A stretch of 64,000 nucleotides of DNA from DATMNI01 sp963817515 (GCA_963817515.1 CAWFPJ010000013.1:85217-149216), one strand, 5' to 3'; positions 31,150 through 40,304 are shown, counted from the stretch's first letter. The notes: a model not told the origin generated them from the letters alone. Program-made: numbers and translations.

Positions 31150-32976
31150 TTACCGCGCCTCGTTTCGCAGGGCCTGGGTCTGGATGCCATCGCCGTATTT
31201 CGCCTGACCGGGGATCGATACCGGAAGGCGGCCCCGCGTGCCGATCTCGCCAAGCAGCGCCTTCACCGCCGCAACTTCAGACGGCGGAACATTACTGAAG
31301 GTAGCGATGTAAGCCGCCACGTTGGAGTAATTGCGCAGCACGTATGGATTGCCCAACGCCACCAGCACCACCGGCTTACCGGTCGCGATCAGAGACTCCA
31401 AGGCGTGCCCCAGTTCGCCCGCCAGCATTCCCACCGTGCCGCGGTACGCTGCAAAAGAAGTGAACGTCGCCGCCACATAGTTCGGGCAGCCGGAGAGCTT
31501 CTCTAGGGCCGCATCCACGGCGTCGCGCGTCATTCCGGAATCGAGCGCGGTTACGGAAGCCCTGGCCGCGCGCTTGCGGATTTCCTGCGTGAACACCTGG
31601 CCTTCGGCAGAGAATCGGCCTTCGGGCATCATGACGTAGCAGGTGCGATCGGGCGCCGCCAGGGGAATGATATTGCCGCCGTTGCGCACCAGCGTCACGG
31701 CGCGGTCGGCGATCTCCTGGGCTTTCTCATTGGCTTCAGGCGAATCCACTACGTCGCCGATGGCTTCCAGGTCCACGAACCGCTTCTTGTCCAAACCCAC
31801 GCGCTCCTTGTTCGCCAGAATCCTGACGACGGATTCCTGAATGCGGCGCCGCGTCAGCCGGCCACCCTGCACGGCGGCGGTCACGGCCTTCAGCACGGCA
31901 TCCGGATCAGTCGGCATCAGGAGCGCATCGGCGCCGGCTTCGAGCGCCCGCACAGCGGCTTCGCCCGACGTGAAGCCTTTGGCAATCGAAGCCATCTCCA
32001 GCGCGTCGGTCACCACCAGCCCCTTGAACCCCAGTTCCTTGCGCAGCAGATCGGTCAGGATGGCGGACGAAAGCGTGGCCGGCAGGTCCGGAGGAGCCAG
32101 CGCCGGCACCGCAATGTGCGCCGTCATCACGGAATCCACACCGGCTTCGATAGCGGCTTTGAACGGCACCAGTTCGAGGTGGTTCAGGCGTTCCTTGTCG
32201 GCCAGGATGGCGGCCAGATTCATGTGCGTGTCGACCGCGGTGTCGCCGTGACCCGGGAAGTGCTTGGCGGTAGTCAGCACGAAGTTCTGCTTACTCGCAT
32301 GCGCACCCTCGATGAAGGCCTTGACGTGGGCGGCCACCGCCTCCGGGTTCTCGCCGAAGGACCGGATGTTGATGATCGGGTTATCGGGATTGTTATTGAC
32401 ATCGGCCACCGGGTAGAAGACCCATTGGATTCCCAGGGCACGAGCTTCCCGGGCCGTGACCTCGCCTTCGTAGCGCGACAAGGCCGGCTCGCCGGTGGCG
32501 CCAAACGCCATGGCATGCGGGAACACCGTGGTGCCGCCCACGCGCATGGATGCGCCGCGCTCGAAATCACCGCTCACCATCAGGGGAATTCTCGCCATGC
32601 GCTGCATGCGGTTGATGAAGGCGCCCAAAGCGTAGGGCTCAGCCCTCTGAATCACGCGGCCATTCGACCAGTTCACCAGGATTAAGCCGCCCACCTTGTT
32701 ATCCCGCACATGCTTCAGGAAGGTGCGGTATTCGCGTGTCCGGGAATTGGGTGCGGCGCCGTGGAATGGAATGAAGATGAGTTGCGCCACTTCATCGCGC
32801 AACGTCATGGTCCTCATCCAGCGGCGAACTGTAGGAGATGCCTTGACAGCGGAGAGCGATGCTTTAACAGGCGTCGATGGACTGGCGGCGACTGCAGCGC
32901 GGCGCTGCGCCGGTGCGGACATGGCCGCCACGACCAACAGAAGCGACACTGCAATCGGTTGGGGAGGCAGTGCCAC
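31150..32976 (-). CDS. glycoside hydrolase family 3 beta-N-acetylhexosaminidase-like, secreted
   Basis: 608 residues from a GTG start. A signal peptide (IAVSLLLVVAAMSAPAQ) precedes the GH3 barrel. The hexosaminidase hallmark KHFPGHGDTAVDTHM contains the histidine/aspartate pair typical of NagZ-type enzymes, and VVTDALEMASI holds the nucleophile aspartate. A GH3 C-terminal domain (about 400-600) follows, longer than minimal NagZ. The likely role is removing N-acetylglucosamine from peptidoglycan fragments or chitin-like oligomers. A four-unit 18-bp repeat lies just before the start codon, and a response regulator gene precedes it. Confidence 0.88.
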   Translation of the reverse strand: MALPPQPIAVSLLLVVAAMSAPAQRRAAVAASPSTPVKASLSAVKASPTVRRWMRTMTLRDEVAQLIFIPFHGAAPNSRTREYRTFLKHVRDNKVGGLILVNWSNGRVIQRAEPYALGAFINRMQRMARIPLMVSGDFERGASMRVGGTTVFPHAMAFGATGEPALSRYEGEVTAREARALGIQWVFYPVADVNNNPDNPIINIRSFGENPEAVAAHVKAFIEGAHASKQNFVLTTAKHFPGHGDTAVDTHMNLAAILADKERLNHLELVPFKAAIEAGVDSVMTAHIAVPALAPPDLPATLSSAILTDLLRKELGFKGLVVTDALEMASIAKGFTSGEAAVRALEAGADALLMPTDPDAVLKAVTAAVQGGRLTRRRIQESVVRILANKERVGLDKKRFVDLEAIGDVVDSPEANEKAQEIADRAVTLVRNGGNIIPLAAPDRTCYVMMPEGRFSAEGQVFTQEIRKRAARASVTALDSGMTRDAVDAALEKLSGCPNYVAATFTSFAAYRGTVGMLAGELGHALESLIATGKPVVLVALGNPYVLRNYSNVAAYIATFSNVPPSEVAAVKALLGEIGTRGRLPVSIPGQAKYGDGIQTQALRNEAR

Positions 32977-32990
32977 TGTCAGCGCAACCC

Positions 32991-33062
32991 TACCTTGGTC
33001 AGAGCAGCCACCTTGGTCAAAGCAGCCACCTTCGTAAAAGCAGCCACCTTGGTCAGAGCAGC
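32991..33062. repeat. four tandem 18-bp units before the GH3 gene
   Basis: Four head-to-tail units of 18 bases, consensus CACCTTGGTCAGAGCAGC on the plus strand, with up to three mismatches each. They fill most of the 109-base gap between the response regulator stop and the GH3 start. Read on the minus strand each unit contains CAAGGT, a weak ribosome-binding match. In the GH3 frame the array would encode a Gly-Cys-rich hexapeptide repeat, but there is no evidence that it is translated. Confidence 0.85.
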
Positions 33063-33085
33063 CACAGTTTCCAGTGTGCCAGATT

Positions 33086-33529
33086 TCAGGGCGTAGCCCC
33101 GCGGGCGCGCGTGGGCGGGTTCGCCTGCGAGGCCGGAGGTTTGCGCAACCCGCGATTCACCAGCCGCTTGACCGATCGCACCAGGTGCGCGGGCTCATGG
33201 AAGCTCTTGGCGATCACGGCATCGGCGCCGGTATTCTGCTCCGTAAGACCGAGATGGTCCACAAAGCCCGACAGCAAAATGATGCGCGCGTTCGGATCTA
33301 ACATGCGAATACGCTCGATCAGCACTTTGCCGTCCATGAGCGGCATGCGCAGGTCCGTGATCACGACATCGAACTTCACCGCTTCAAAGAGTTTGAGGCC
33401 CTCTTCTCCGTTTGATGCGATTTGGACGCTATACCCGAGTTCTTCAAGAAGCGAACGCCGTACCAGGAGCCCGTCTCGATTGTCGTCCACCAGCAATATT
33501 TTCGGATTGGAGCAGGGGAGCGTTTTCAT
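33086..33529 (-). CDS. single-domain response regulator (CheY-like receiver)
   Basis: 147 residues from the ATG at 33529; a longer frame from a TTG at 33574 is possible. The receiver fold is complete: acidic pair in LLVDDNRDG, phosphoacceptor aspartate in VVITDLRMP, Thr/Ser position in IILLSGFVD and lysine in VIAKSFHEP. There is no output domain; a short basic tail follows (RKPPASQANPPTRARG). Such proteins work by protein-protein contact or as phosphate shuttles. It lies upstream of the GH3 gene on the same strand. No histidine kinase is nearby. Confidence 0.9.
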   Translation of the reverse strand: MKTLPCSNPKILLVDDNRDGLLVRRSLLEELGYSVQIASNGEEGLKLFEAVKFDVVITDLRMPLMDGKVLIERIRMLDPNARIILLSGFVDHLGLTEQNTGADAVIAKSFHEPAHLVRSVKRLVNRGLRKPPASQANPPTRARGATP

Positions 33530-33677
33530 GCTTGGAACGGAGTGAGCGTAACAGAGCCGTAACGAATCTGTCAACGCTTTTGCATCGTGATGGAAACTCG
33601 CCAGATTGAGTTCTTGACAAATTCGATACCACAGGCATTACTGCCCGCGTTTTTGGATACAGACCAGTTGGTCCGAC

Positions 33678-34754
33678 TTACTCTACTTCCCTGGGAGCCT
33701 TGTATCCGGCCTTAGCCACAATCTGATACTTGATCGGCTTGCCCTTTTCGTCCTTGACGGGAAGAGGTTCATTGGTGGCGGGGTTCACCAGTTCCACTTT
33801 GAGCTTGCGAAACGCTCCGTCATGTTTTTTGTTGCTGGATACGTAGGTGAGTACGTACTGGTTCCGCAACGCCTGATGGACTGCCTGAAAAATCCCTGGG
33901 AACTCGCCCTGGAATCTGGGGAAGAAAGCCGCTCCGCCGGTTTCCTTGGCAAACGTCCGCATCTCATTATCGGCCTGCAGGAAATCCATTCGCTGAATCG
34001 GCCCCATGCCGCCGCGCGCGTCGATCAACTCGCGCAGCGTTTGCAGCAAACCGATGCCGTAGATTGGAACACCGGCCTCCTGCAACTTCTTGCGCGTCTG
34101 GTCGAAAGTAATCTTGCTGAATGTATCGATGCCCGAGGAAATCAGCAGGATCGCCTTGCGCCCTTCAATCCCCGACATGCGGTCGGCCGTGTCGGTGACG
34201 GCGTCAAACAGGTTGGCTTCGCGGAAGGCCGCAATCTTGAGCCGATCCAGACCCTCGCGAACCTTGGCTTTGTCGGTAGTGAAATCGGTCAGGATTTCGG
34301 GGCGGATATCATACGCCACAACCGCCACGTAGTCTTCCGGCTTCAGGCTCGAGGCGAATCCCCAGGCCAATTGCAGAGTCTGGTACCAGCCTGGTCCCCA
34401 GTACTGTTGGAAGAGATTGCTGAACTCGATCACCATCGCAATGGTAAGGGGCGCCTCCCCCATGTTTACGTTGTTGATCTTCTGCGGGACGTTGTCTTCG
34501 AGCACGCGGAAATTGCCGCCGGGAACGCCGGGAATGAAGTTGCCTTTGTTATCGACCACCGCCACGTCGAGCGTCACCACATCCACGTCGCTCTTGAAAC
34601 TGGCCAGATCGCCGGTTTCCTTAGCGGGGTCTTTCTTGAGCCGCGAAGGGATCTTGGGAAGATCCGTGTCGGGATTGTTGTTGGCGTCCGCCGGCTTCTT
34701 CGGCCGGGAGACCGTGGAACCGGGGTCTTTCAGCGGCCCGTCCTGGCCGATCAT
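33678..34754 (-). CDS. VWFA-related acidobacterial protein, leader probably out of frame
   Basis: 358 residues from the ATG at 34754. It has a VWFA-like domain with the usual acidobacterial opening (FKSDVDVVTLDVAVVDNKGN, VLEDNVPQKI), then a region with IGGR-like segments LFDAVTDTADRM and AILLISSGIDTFS, and a beta-rich C-terminus (YVLTYVSSNKKHDGAFRKL). Upstream, the same frame holds a hydrophobic stretch (YCTAAILVPAFLMIG) without a start codon, while an ATG at 34815 in the adjoining frame reads MPRSK. Removing one base (for example in tctaaac) would join them into a signal peptide. The likely location is periplasmic or cell-surface; function unknown. Confidence 0.82.
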   Translation of the reverse strand: MIGQDGPLKDPGSTVSRPKKPADANNNPDTDLPKIPSRLKKDPAKETGDLASFKSDVDVVTLDVAVVDNKGNFIPGVPGGNFRVLEDNVPQKINNVNMGEAPLTIAMVIEFSNLFQQYWGPGWYQTLQLAWGFASSLKPEDYVAVVAYDIRPEILTDFTTDKAKVREGLDRLKIAAFREANLFDAVTDTADRMSGIEGRKAILLISSGIDTFSKITFDQTRKKLQEAGVPIYGIGLLQTLRELIDARGGMGPIQRMDFLQADNEMRTFAKETGGAAFFPRFQGEFPGIFQAVHQALRNQYVLTYVSSNKKHDGAFRKLKVELVNPATNEPLPVKDEKGKPIKYQIVAKAGYKAPREVE

Positions 34755-34899
34755 GAGGAATGCCGGAACCAGTATGGCGGCAGTGCAATACAGCGAGAAG
34801 TTTAGAGCGTGGCATAGGCGTACTTCTGGTGTAACTATAGCAAAGGACGGATAGCGTGGCGTCGGCGTTTCGCCGGATACCTAATTAACAGGGCCGGAT

Positions 34900-35634
34900 T
34901 TAATTAACGAAACCACCAGGGCCGCCGTGTTTCTTCATGTAAACCTGAAATTTTTTCTTGGCTCGCTGCAGACGCCATTGCCGGTAAGCACCGCGCCAAT
35001 CGGGCAGCTTCAGGTTGGGCAAACTCGCCTTCAGGTATACGTAACCGACTGCCATGCCGCCCAGGTGGGCTATGTTGCTGACCCCGCTGTTTACGCCGAT
35101 CGACATCCACAACTCAATGGCGGCGTAGATCATCACCATGTACTTGGCCTTGATGGGAAACAGAAAATTCATCAAGACGGTCTGCTCGGGATAGCAGACG
35201 CCGAACGCCAACAGCAGGCCGTAGATGGCGCCCGAAGCGCCAATGGTGCGGGTATTCCAGTTGCCTATGGCGGCATTCAGCAGGACATCGCACAGGCCGG
35301 CGCCGATCCCGCAAATGAAGTAGTACTTGAGAAATCGCCGCGTGCCCCAGTCGCGCTCAAGAGGCGAGCCGAACATCCAGAGCGTAAGCATGTTGAAAAC
35401 CAGGTGCCACACGCCGCCGTGCAGAAACAGGTAAGTCGCCAGCTGCCAGATCGCAAAGTGAAAAACCACCGCCACCGGCGCCAGCGCGAGCAGGCTGAAG
35501 TCGGCTGCGAAGCTGCTGCCCAGCAGCCCCGTCAGTATGAACATCGCCGTGTTGGCGATCAGAAGCCACTTGACTCCCGCCGGAAAATTGTCGTGGAAGA
35601 AAGACCTTCTGTAGGTGTACCGGGGTGATCGCAT
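34900..35634 (-). CDS. rhomboid-family intramembrane serine protease
   Basis: 244 residues with six predicted membrane helices. Key residues are present: HGGVWHLVFN in helix 2 (with the usual HxxxN), the nucleophile GASGAIYG (Ser134) and the general base in NIAHLGG (His190). This makes it a likely active rhomboid, not an inactive homologue. A basic C-terminal tail follows the last helix (about residues 215-244). It is followed on the same strand, upstream, by a small membrane protein; the substrates of acidobacterial rhomboids are not known. Confidence 0.9.
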   Translation of the reverse strand: MRSPRYTYRRSFFHDNFPAGVKWLLIANTAMFILTGLLGSSFAADFSLLALAPVAVVFHFAIWQLATYLFLHGGVWHLVFNMLTLWMFGSPLERDWGTRRFLKYYFICGIGAGLCDVLLNAAIGNWNTRTIGASGAIYGLLLAFGVCYPEQTVLMNFLFPIKAKYMVMIYAAIELWMSIGVNSGVSNIAHLGGMAVGYVYLKASLPNLKLPDWRGAYRQWRLQRAKKKFQVYMKKHGGPGGFVN

Positions 35635-35657
35635 GGCAGGTCTCTAATCTTAGAATA

Positions 35658-35963
35658 TCAGAACGCTTTCGCGTTTCCCGAGGCTGCCTGCTCTCCGCCT
35701 CTTCCGTAGCGATTGAGTGTGCGCGCACACAATTGCAACCCGGCAGCAGCCGCCAGCCAGACTTGCCAATGGGAAAGAATACCGGTGGGAAACGCGAAGC
35801 TATTGGTCCAATTGAGTCCGGCAGCGATGCTCCATACGCCCATTATGGAAGCCGTGAACGCAGCCGGCGTGAGCAAGGCGGCCACGGTCAGCGCAACCCG
35901 ATGGTTCTTTCCGCGCTTTAAAGCAACTTTGGGCCCTTTGCCAAATCTAATCCTGACCACCAT
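35658..35963 (-). CDS. small two-helix membrane protein
   Basis: 101 residues. A basic N-terminus (VRIRFGKGPKVALKRGKN) is followed by two hydrophobic segments, about residues 22-50 and 65-85, and a short polar tail (NRYGRGGEQAASG). I recognise no family. It is 23 bases upstream of the rhomboid gene on the same strand, has a clean codon structure, and the region upstream is a plausible divergent promoter, so it is probably real. It might be a rhomboid substrate or partner, but nothing in the sequence proves that. Confidence 0.6.
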   Translation of the reverse strand: MVVRIRFGKGPKVALKRGKNHRVALTVAALLTPAAFTASIMGVWSIAAGLNWTNSFAFPTGILSHWQVWLAAAAGLQLCARTLNRYGRGGEQAASGNAKAF

Positions 35964-35966
35964 GCC

Positions 35967-35981
35967 GATTGGATACCAATC
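35967..35981. promoter_or_regulatory. GntR-like palindrome in divergent promoter
   Basis: GATTGG-ATA-CCAATC is a perfect inverted repeat with six-base arms, between the small membrane protein gene and the Gfo/Idh/MocA gene. It resembles the TTGG...CCAA operators of FCD-type GntR regulators, though with a three-base instead of four-base centre. Confidence 0.4.
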
Positions 35982-36029
35982 TAACAGCTTTTGCGATAGA
36001 TTATACGTTCGGAACCAAGAGCCAAAATC

Positions 36030-37187
36030 ATGAAAAAATTAAAAACTGCACTATTCGGAACCGGCTTTGTCGGCCGTGTTCATCTGGAAGGCATCCGGCG
36101 TTTAGGCTACGTTCAGCTCTATGCCATCGGGGAGCCGCAAATCGAGAAGGCCAGGCAACTGGCGGCCGAATTCGGAGCCGAGAAAACCGATCCGGACTAC
36201 CGCCGCATCCTGGAAGACCCGGCTGTGGATGCGGTGCACGTCTGCACCCCCAACGCCTTCCACTTCCCCATCGCCAAGGATGCCCTGCAGGCCGGCAAGC
36301 ACGTGATTTGCGAGAAGCCTCTGGCCATCTCACTGGCCGAAGCACAGGAACTGGTGAAGGTCGCCAAAGAAACCGGACGCCGCAACTGCACGTTTCACAA
36401 CCTGCGATTCTACCCCATGGTGCAGCATATGCGCCGCATGCGGGAGGATGGCGATCTGGGCGACATTCTGATAGTGCAAGGCACCTATTCGCAGGACTGG
36501 CTGCTCCACGATACCGATTGGAACTGGCGCCTGGATTCCAAATTCAACGGCCCTTCCCGCACTCTCGCCGACATTGGTTCGCACTGGTGCGACATGGCGG
36601 AGCATGTCACCGGGCAGCGCATCACTTCGGTGTGCGCCGATCTGCAAACCTTTCACAAGACGCGCAAGCAGCCCAAGGGCCCCATCGAAACTTTCGCCGG
36701 CAAGACCCTGGCGCCCGAGGACTATATTGAGACCGCCATCGACACCGAAGATTTCGGCGCCGTGGTATTCCGCATGGGCGAGCGGACCCGCGGCTCTTTC
36801 ACGGCGAGCCAGGTATCGGCCGGCCGCAAGAACCGTCTGAGCATCGAGATCTATGGCACCAAAGGCGGGGTGGCGTGGGACCAGGAACGGCCGGATGAAC
36901 TCTGGATTGGAAACCGCAACAGCAACAACCAGATCCTGCTCAAAGATCCGTCGCTGCTGAAGGCCAAAGCCAAGTCTTACGCCGATCTACCCGGCGGCCA
37001 CAGCGAGGGTTACGACGACACTTTCAAGCAGGTCTTCCGCCGCTTCTATCAGTCGATCGAAGACCTGTCCGCTGAGCCCGAGTACCCGCAGTTCGTGGAT
37101 GGCCTGCGCCAGCTCACGATCCTGCAGTCCGAACTCGACAGCCACGCGAAGCATGCCTGGGTGGATGTGCCTCCGTTCCAGCCGTAG
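36030..37187 (+). CDS. Gfo/Idh/MocA-family oxidoreductase
   Basis: 385 residues. The N-terminal Rossmann domain has ALFGTGFVGRVHLEG, and ICEKPLAISLAEAQELV carries the conserved EKP lysine of the family. The C-terminal alpha/beta domain contains DWNWRLDSKFNGPSRTLADIGSHWCDM, including the WRxD region and the conserved histidine. These enzymes oxidise or reduce sugar and inositol carbons with NAD(P). There is no signal peptide, unlike exported acidobacterial relatives. It is followed by an Asp-box propeller gene, and a GntR-like operator lies just upstream; the substrate is unknown. Confidence 0.88.
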   Translation: MKKLKTALFGTGFVGRVHLEGIRRLGYVQLYAIGEPQIEKARQLAAEFGAEKTDPDYRRILEDPAVDAVHVCTPNAFHFPIAKDALQAGKHVICEKPLAISLAEAQELVKVAKETGRRNCTFHNLRFYPMVQHMRRMREDGDLGDILIVQGTYSQDWLLHDTDWNWRLDSKFNGPSRTLADIGSHWCDMAEHVTGQRITSVCADLQTFHKTRKQPKGPIETFAGKTLAPEDYIETAIDTEDFGAVVFRMGERTRGSFTASQVSAGRKNRLSIEIYGTKGGVAWDQERPDELWIGNRNSNNQILLKDPSLLKAKAKSYADLPGGHSEGYDDTFKQVFRRFYQSIEDLSAEPEYPQFVDGLRQLTILQSELDSHAKHAWVDVPPFQP

Positions 37188-37245
37188 TGCACCAGTTCAC
37201 GTAGATACGCCCGATGGCTGTCTTTGATGGATTATCATTGACGCT

Positions 37246-38325
37246 ATGGCAAGATCTTCCACCGTCGCCGTCTGGGCCGGAACCCGCAAGGGGGCCTTCG
37301 TTTTTCGCTCACGCAACCGCAAGAGATGGGATATCGAGGGCCCGTTTTTTTCCGGATGGGAAGTCAACCATGTGGCGCAGGATCCCCGCCAACCCGAGCG
37401 CCTGTATGCGGCCGTAAACAGCGCCTGGTTCGGTCCGCACATCCATGCCAGTACGGACGGCGGCAAGACCTGGAAGCTGGCAGAAGCCGGCCTGGAGGTG
37501 AAGTCCCTGCCCGAGACTTCATTGAAGCGCATCTGGCGAATTGAGCCCGGCGCCGCCGATGAGCCGGGCGTGGTGTACGCCGGCGGCGAACCTGGCGTGC
37601 TTTTCCGCAGCGGCGACTGGGGTCAAACCTGGGAAGAAGTGACGTCGTTGAACAACCATTCCACGCGCGGCCTCTGGTCACCTGGCGCCGGCGGCCTGAT
37701 GGTCCACTCCATTCAATGCCTGGGAGCAGGGCGCATGGTGATCGCCATTTCAGCAGCCGGCGCTTTTCGCAGTCTCGACTCCGGCGCCACATGGGAACCC
37801 TTCAACACCGGGGTCCGCGCCGATTTCCGGCCGGACAAGTATCCCGAGGTGGGCCAATGCGTGCACAAACTTCTGGCCCACCCGCGCAATCCCGAAGCGC
37901 TCTATCAGCAGAACCATTGCGGCATCTATAAAGCCAGGCTGAACGCCAAGAAGTGGACCGACATTTCCCGGGGCCTGCCGAGCCGCTTCGGTTTCGGCCT
38001 GGCGGTGCCGGCGGCGGAAGAGGAAACGCTGTTCACGGTGCCCATCCAATCGGCCGAATACCGCTGCAACCCGGAAGGAAAATTCCGCGTGGCCCGCAGC
38101 CGCGATGGAGGTAAGACCTGGAAGCTGATGAACCGCGGGCTGCCGCAGAAAGATGCGCACCTGCTGGTGTTTCGCGAAGCCATGGCATCGGACGCCCTTT
38201 CGCCCGCGGGCGTTTACGCCGGAACCAGCACCGGCCAGCTTTATCATACGGCCGACGCCGGCGAGACGTGGGGCGCGATCTCCGAACATTTGCCGCCGAT
38301 ACTCTCGGTGGCTGTGTCGAATTAA
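37246..38325 (+). CDS. sialidase/VPS10-like Asp-box beta-propeller protein
   Basis: 359 residues with repeated Asp-box motifs: ASTDGGKTW, RSGDWGQTW, RSLDSGATW, RSRDGGKTW and HTADAGETW. Their spacing fits a bladed propeller of the BNR/sortilin type. No signal peptide is visible, and no sialidase arginine triad can be identified with confidence, so the catalytic label would be a guess. It starts 59 bases after the oxidoreductase on the same strand. Similar propellers are often annotated as glycosyl hydrolases. Confidence 0.8.
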   Translation: MARSSTVAVWAGTRKGAFVFRSRNRKRWDIEGPFFSGWEVNHVAQDPRQPERLYAAVNSAWFGPHIHASTDGGKTWKLAEAGLEVKSLPETSLKRIWRIEPGAADEPGVVYAGGEPGVLFRSGDWGQTWEEVTSLNNHSTRGLWSPGAGGLMVHSIQCLGAGRMVIAISAAGAFRSLDSGATWEPFNTGVRADFRPDKYPEVGQCVHKLLAHPRNPEALYQQNHCGIYKARLNAKKWTDISRGLPSRFGFGLAVPAAEEETLFTVPIQSAEYRCNPEGKFRVARSRDGGKTWKLMNRGLPQKDAHLLVFREAMASDALSPAGVYAGTSTGQLYHTADAGETWGAISEHLPPILSVAVSN

Positions 38326-38452
38326 GACCGCTCCTTCCGGTTACGGCCCGGCTCGCAAGCGCGGGTCCAGTACCGCTCCGCGGAAACTCCGGTAGTACAA
38401 AATGCGCGCACTAGCCCTATATCACAGCTCCGTGAAAGCGCATAATTCTCAC

Positions 38453-38749
38453 ATGACCTATCGCCACCTGCCACTGACTTGCAAATGCGGAGAGGCTCCG
38501 GCCAGGATACTCGAAGTCGGCTTCTCTGCGCAGCATGAATTGGTGATCCACTATTGGTGCGCCGAGTGCCGGCGGGTGGTCTGCGTCTCCAAGCCTTTCA
38601 CCGAGTGCTGGCGCGAGTGCCCGCCGGTCATTGCCTATGACACTTCTGCCGCTCCCGGTCAACCTGCGCCGCTTAATCCCAGCGCCGAAGACGCCCGATT
38701 CCTGCACAGCATCGGCGTTACTTTCGCCGACAAAGTGGACTCGCGTTAG
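38453..38749 (+). CDS. small cysteine-rich protein, probable zinc ribbon
   Basis: 99 residues from the ATG at 38453; an upstream in-frame ATG at 38402 is possible but adds a non-conserved-looking stretch. Cysteines are grouped as CKCG, then CAEC, C, C and C within the next 25 residues, which suggests one zinc-binding ribbon or knuckle. I recognise no family. It lies between the propeller gene and another small unknown on the same strand. Function cannot be inferred. Confidence 0.55.
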   Translation: MTYRHLPLTCKCGEAPARILEVGFSAQHELVIHYWCAECRRVVCVSKPFTECWRECPPVIAYDTSAAPGQPAPLNPSAEDARFLHSIGVTFADKVDSR

Positions 38750-38790
38750 CTACCGCTTCCTCGCCGCTGCTACCATGGTTTTACCAACCC

Positions 38791-39225
38791 ATGAGTTTCG
38801 AGTGGCTCCAATTGCGGATTCAAGAAGAAAAAGACCGCCGCCAGCGCGAGGCGGAGATCCTGGAACGTCTTCCCCGGACGCTGCAGGACCTGCACGGCGC
38901 TCTGATGGATTGCATCGAGGATTATAAACTGGTCTTCGGCGCCGAGGCCGCTGATATCGTATTGCTGCCGGCGAAAATCGTGGTGACGGTAAAGGAAAAA
39001 CGCGACGACGGCTGGCATGAGGCTTCGAAAGTGGAAGTCTCCCTCATTCCCAGCATTCCCGGTTATCAGATTGATCACGGTGAAGTCTCGGTGGTGATCG
39101 AGGTCGGATTGCTCCCCGGAGAGAAAGTCTTCTACCGCGATCGGGAGCACGACAAATACCTGACCATGGAAGAACTCACCCGCCGCATTGTGGACCGCGC
39201 TTTTTTCCCAAAGCTGCAGGCGTAG
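38791..39225 (+). CDS. hypothetical protein with charged helical N-terminus
   Basis: 144 residues. The first 35 are highly charged and probably helical (FEWLQLRIQEEKDRRQREAE), then an alpha/beta region of unknown fold with ILERLPRTLQDLHGALMDCI and KVEVSLIPSIPGY. No signal peptide, membrane segment or recognisable motif. It is 42 bases downstream of the cysteine-rich gene and convergent with the PmoA-like gene. I do not recognise a family. Confidence 0.6.
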   Translation: MSFEWLQLRIQEEKDRRQREAEILERLPRTLQDLHGALMDCIEDYKLVFGAEAADIVLLPAKIVVTVKEKRDDGWHEASKVEVSLIPSIPGYQIDHGEVSVVIEVGLLPGEKVFYRDREHDKYLTMEELTRRIVDRAFFPKLQA

Positions 39226-39242
39226 CGCCTGTACTCCTCCAG

Positions 39243-40262
39243 TTATTTGGCCGCAGTGTACTTGCTCCACTGGGCCGCCAGATCCGCGCTCTTCGCATCT
39301 CCCGGGTGAATAATCACACGGTACCGGTATCGAAGGCTCTTGCCGGGCTCAATGGTCATGGAACCATTCTGCGATTTGTCATTAGTGAAAACGGAGAGAC
39401 CCCAGGAATTCGCCGCAAACAGGCCGTAGCCCCGCGCGTGCCAGCGCACCGGGTGGCGCGGATTATCGGGGTGATCCAGAATCGCGATCCCCACTTTTTC
39501 ACCGTTCACTTCGCCGGAATAGTCGCACCACTTCGAGGGCTTGCCCCAGACCAGCTTTTCACCGACCAGGCCTTCGGCATTGGTAATGTGCCCGGTGCCG
39601 GGAACGCCATCTTCCACGCCGCCGCCGCGAATCTTCTGCGCGACTTCCTGCAGCACCGGGCGCATCCGAATCCCCAGCACGCCGTCCTTGCCGTCGCCGA
39701 AGGTTACTGCCTGATTCGCCGTTAAGGTAATATCGATGTCGAAAACGCGGTTGGTCTTGTCGGCAAAGAAGGTCATGACGCGCCGTTCCGTGAGCAGGTT
39801 CGCGGCGCCGTCCATATCGGTCCAGTCGAAGGTGGCGGTGATGGATCCCTTATCCTTGCCGCTCTTCACTTCGCCCATCTTTTTCAAAGTGATCTTGCCG
39901 CGATTGGGCGTCTTATAGGAAGCCTCATTGTTCCAGAAGTCCAGTTTGTTGACGGTGTCGTGGGCAAACCAGAGCCCCCGCTGATGCTGGTGATCTTTGA
40001 GGGTCTTCTCTTCCTCAGCCACGCTCTCCATGGGCCACATACGTGTGACATAGGTTCCGGAGGGCGCGCGCAACGGCCACAGGTAAGGCTTGGTGACCTC
40101 CGCACCGAAGGGCGTCCCGGCGACGTAGAAACTGGTGAACAGCTTCCCGTCGATCTCAACCGAGAGCTTTTCGGGACCGGGCGTGATCTTCACCTGGGCC
40201 GAGGCCGGCAGCATCAGAACCACTGCCGGGAAAAGGAGCGCAAATACAGGTTTCATCGCCAA
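39243..40262 (-). CDS. DUF6807 / PmoA-like secreted protein
   Basis: 339 residues with a signal peptide (KPVFALLFPAVVLMLPASAQ). The family landmarks are present: SFYVAGTPFGAEVTKPYLWPL, DHQHQRGLWFAHDTVNKLDF and HPDNPRHPVRWHARGYGLFA. This family is found in saprophytic bacteria and is named after a PmoA-like label, although it is not a methane monooxygenase subunit; its chemistry is unknown. It ends 18 bases from the convergent small gene and lies next to the M56 protease gene. Confidence 0.85.
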   Translation of the reverse strand: MAMKPVFALLFPAVVLMLPASAQVKITPGPEKLSVEIDGKLFTSFYVAGTPFGAEVTKPYLWPLRAPSGTYVTRMWPMESVAEEEKTLKDHQHQRGLWFAHDTVNKLDFWNNEASYKTPNRGKITLKKMGEVKSGKDKGSITATFDWTDMDGAANLLTERRVMTFFADKTNRVFDIDITLTANQAVTFGDGKDGVLGIRMRPVLQEVAQKIRGGGVEDGVPGTGHITNAEGLVGEKLVWGKPSKWCDYSGEVNGEKVGIAILDHPDNPRHPVRWHARGYGLFAANSWGLSVFTNDKSQNGSMTIEPGKSLRYRYRVIIHPGDAKSADLAAQWSKYTAAK

Positions 40263-40304
40263 CTATCTTAGCGCTATCGAAAGCACGGGGCTTTCTGGAC
40301 GCTA

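Noticed and set aside
32991..33062. CRISPR-like array
   Set aside because: The 18-bp units touch each other without spacers and no cas gene is nearby; the same holds for the 17-bp array at 60538-60605.
38326..38452. Third copy of the 23-bp dispersed element
   Set aside because: Only CCGCTCC and CGGCTC match; the centre differs in length and sequence, so it is at most a degenerate relative.
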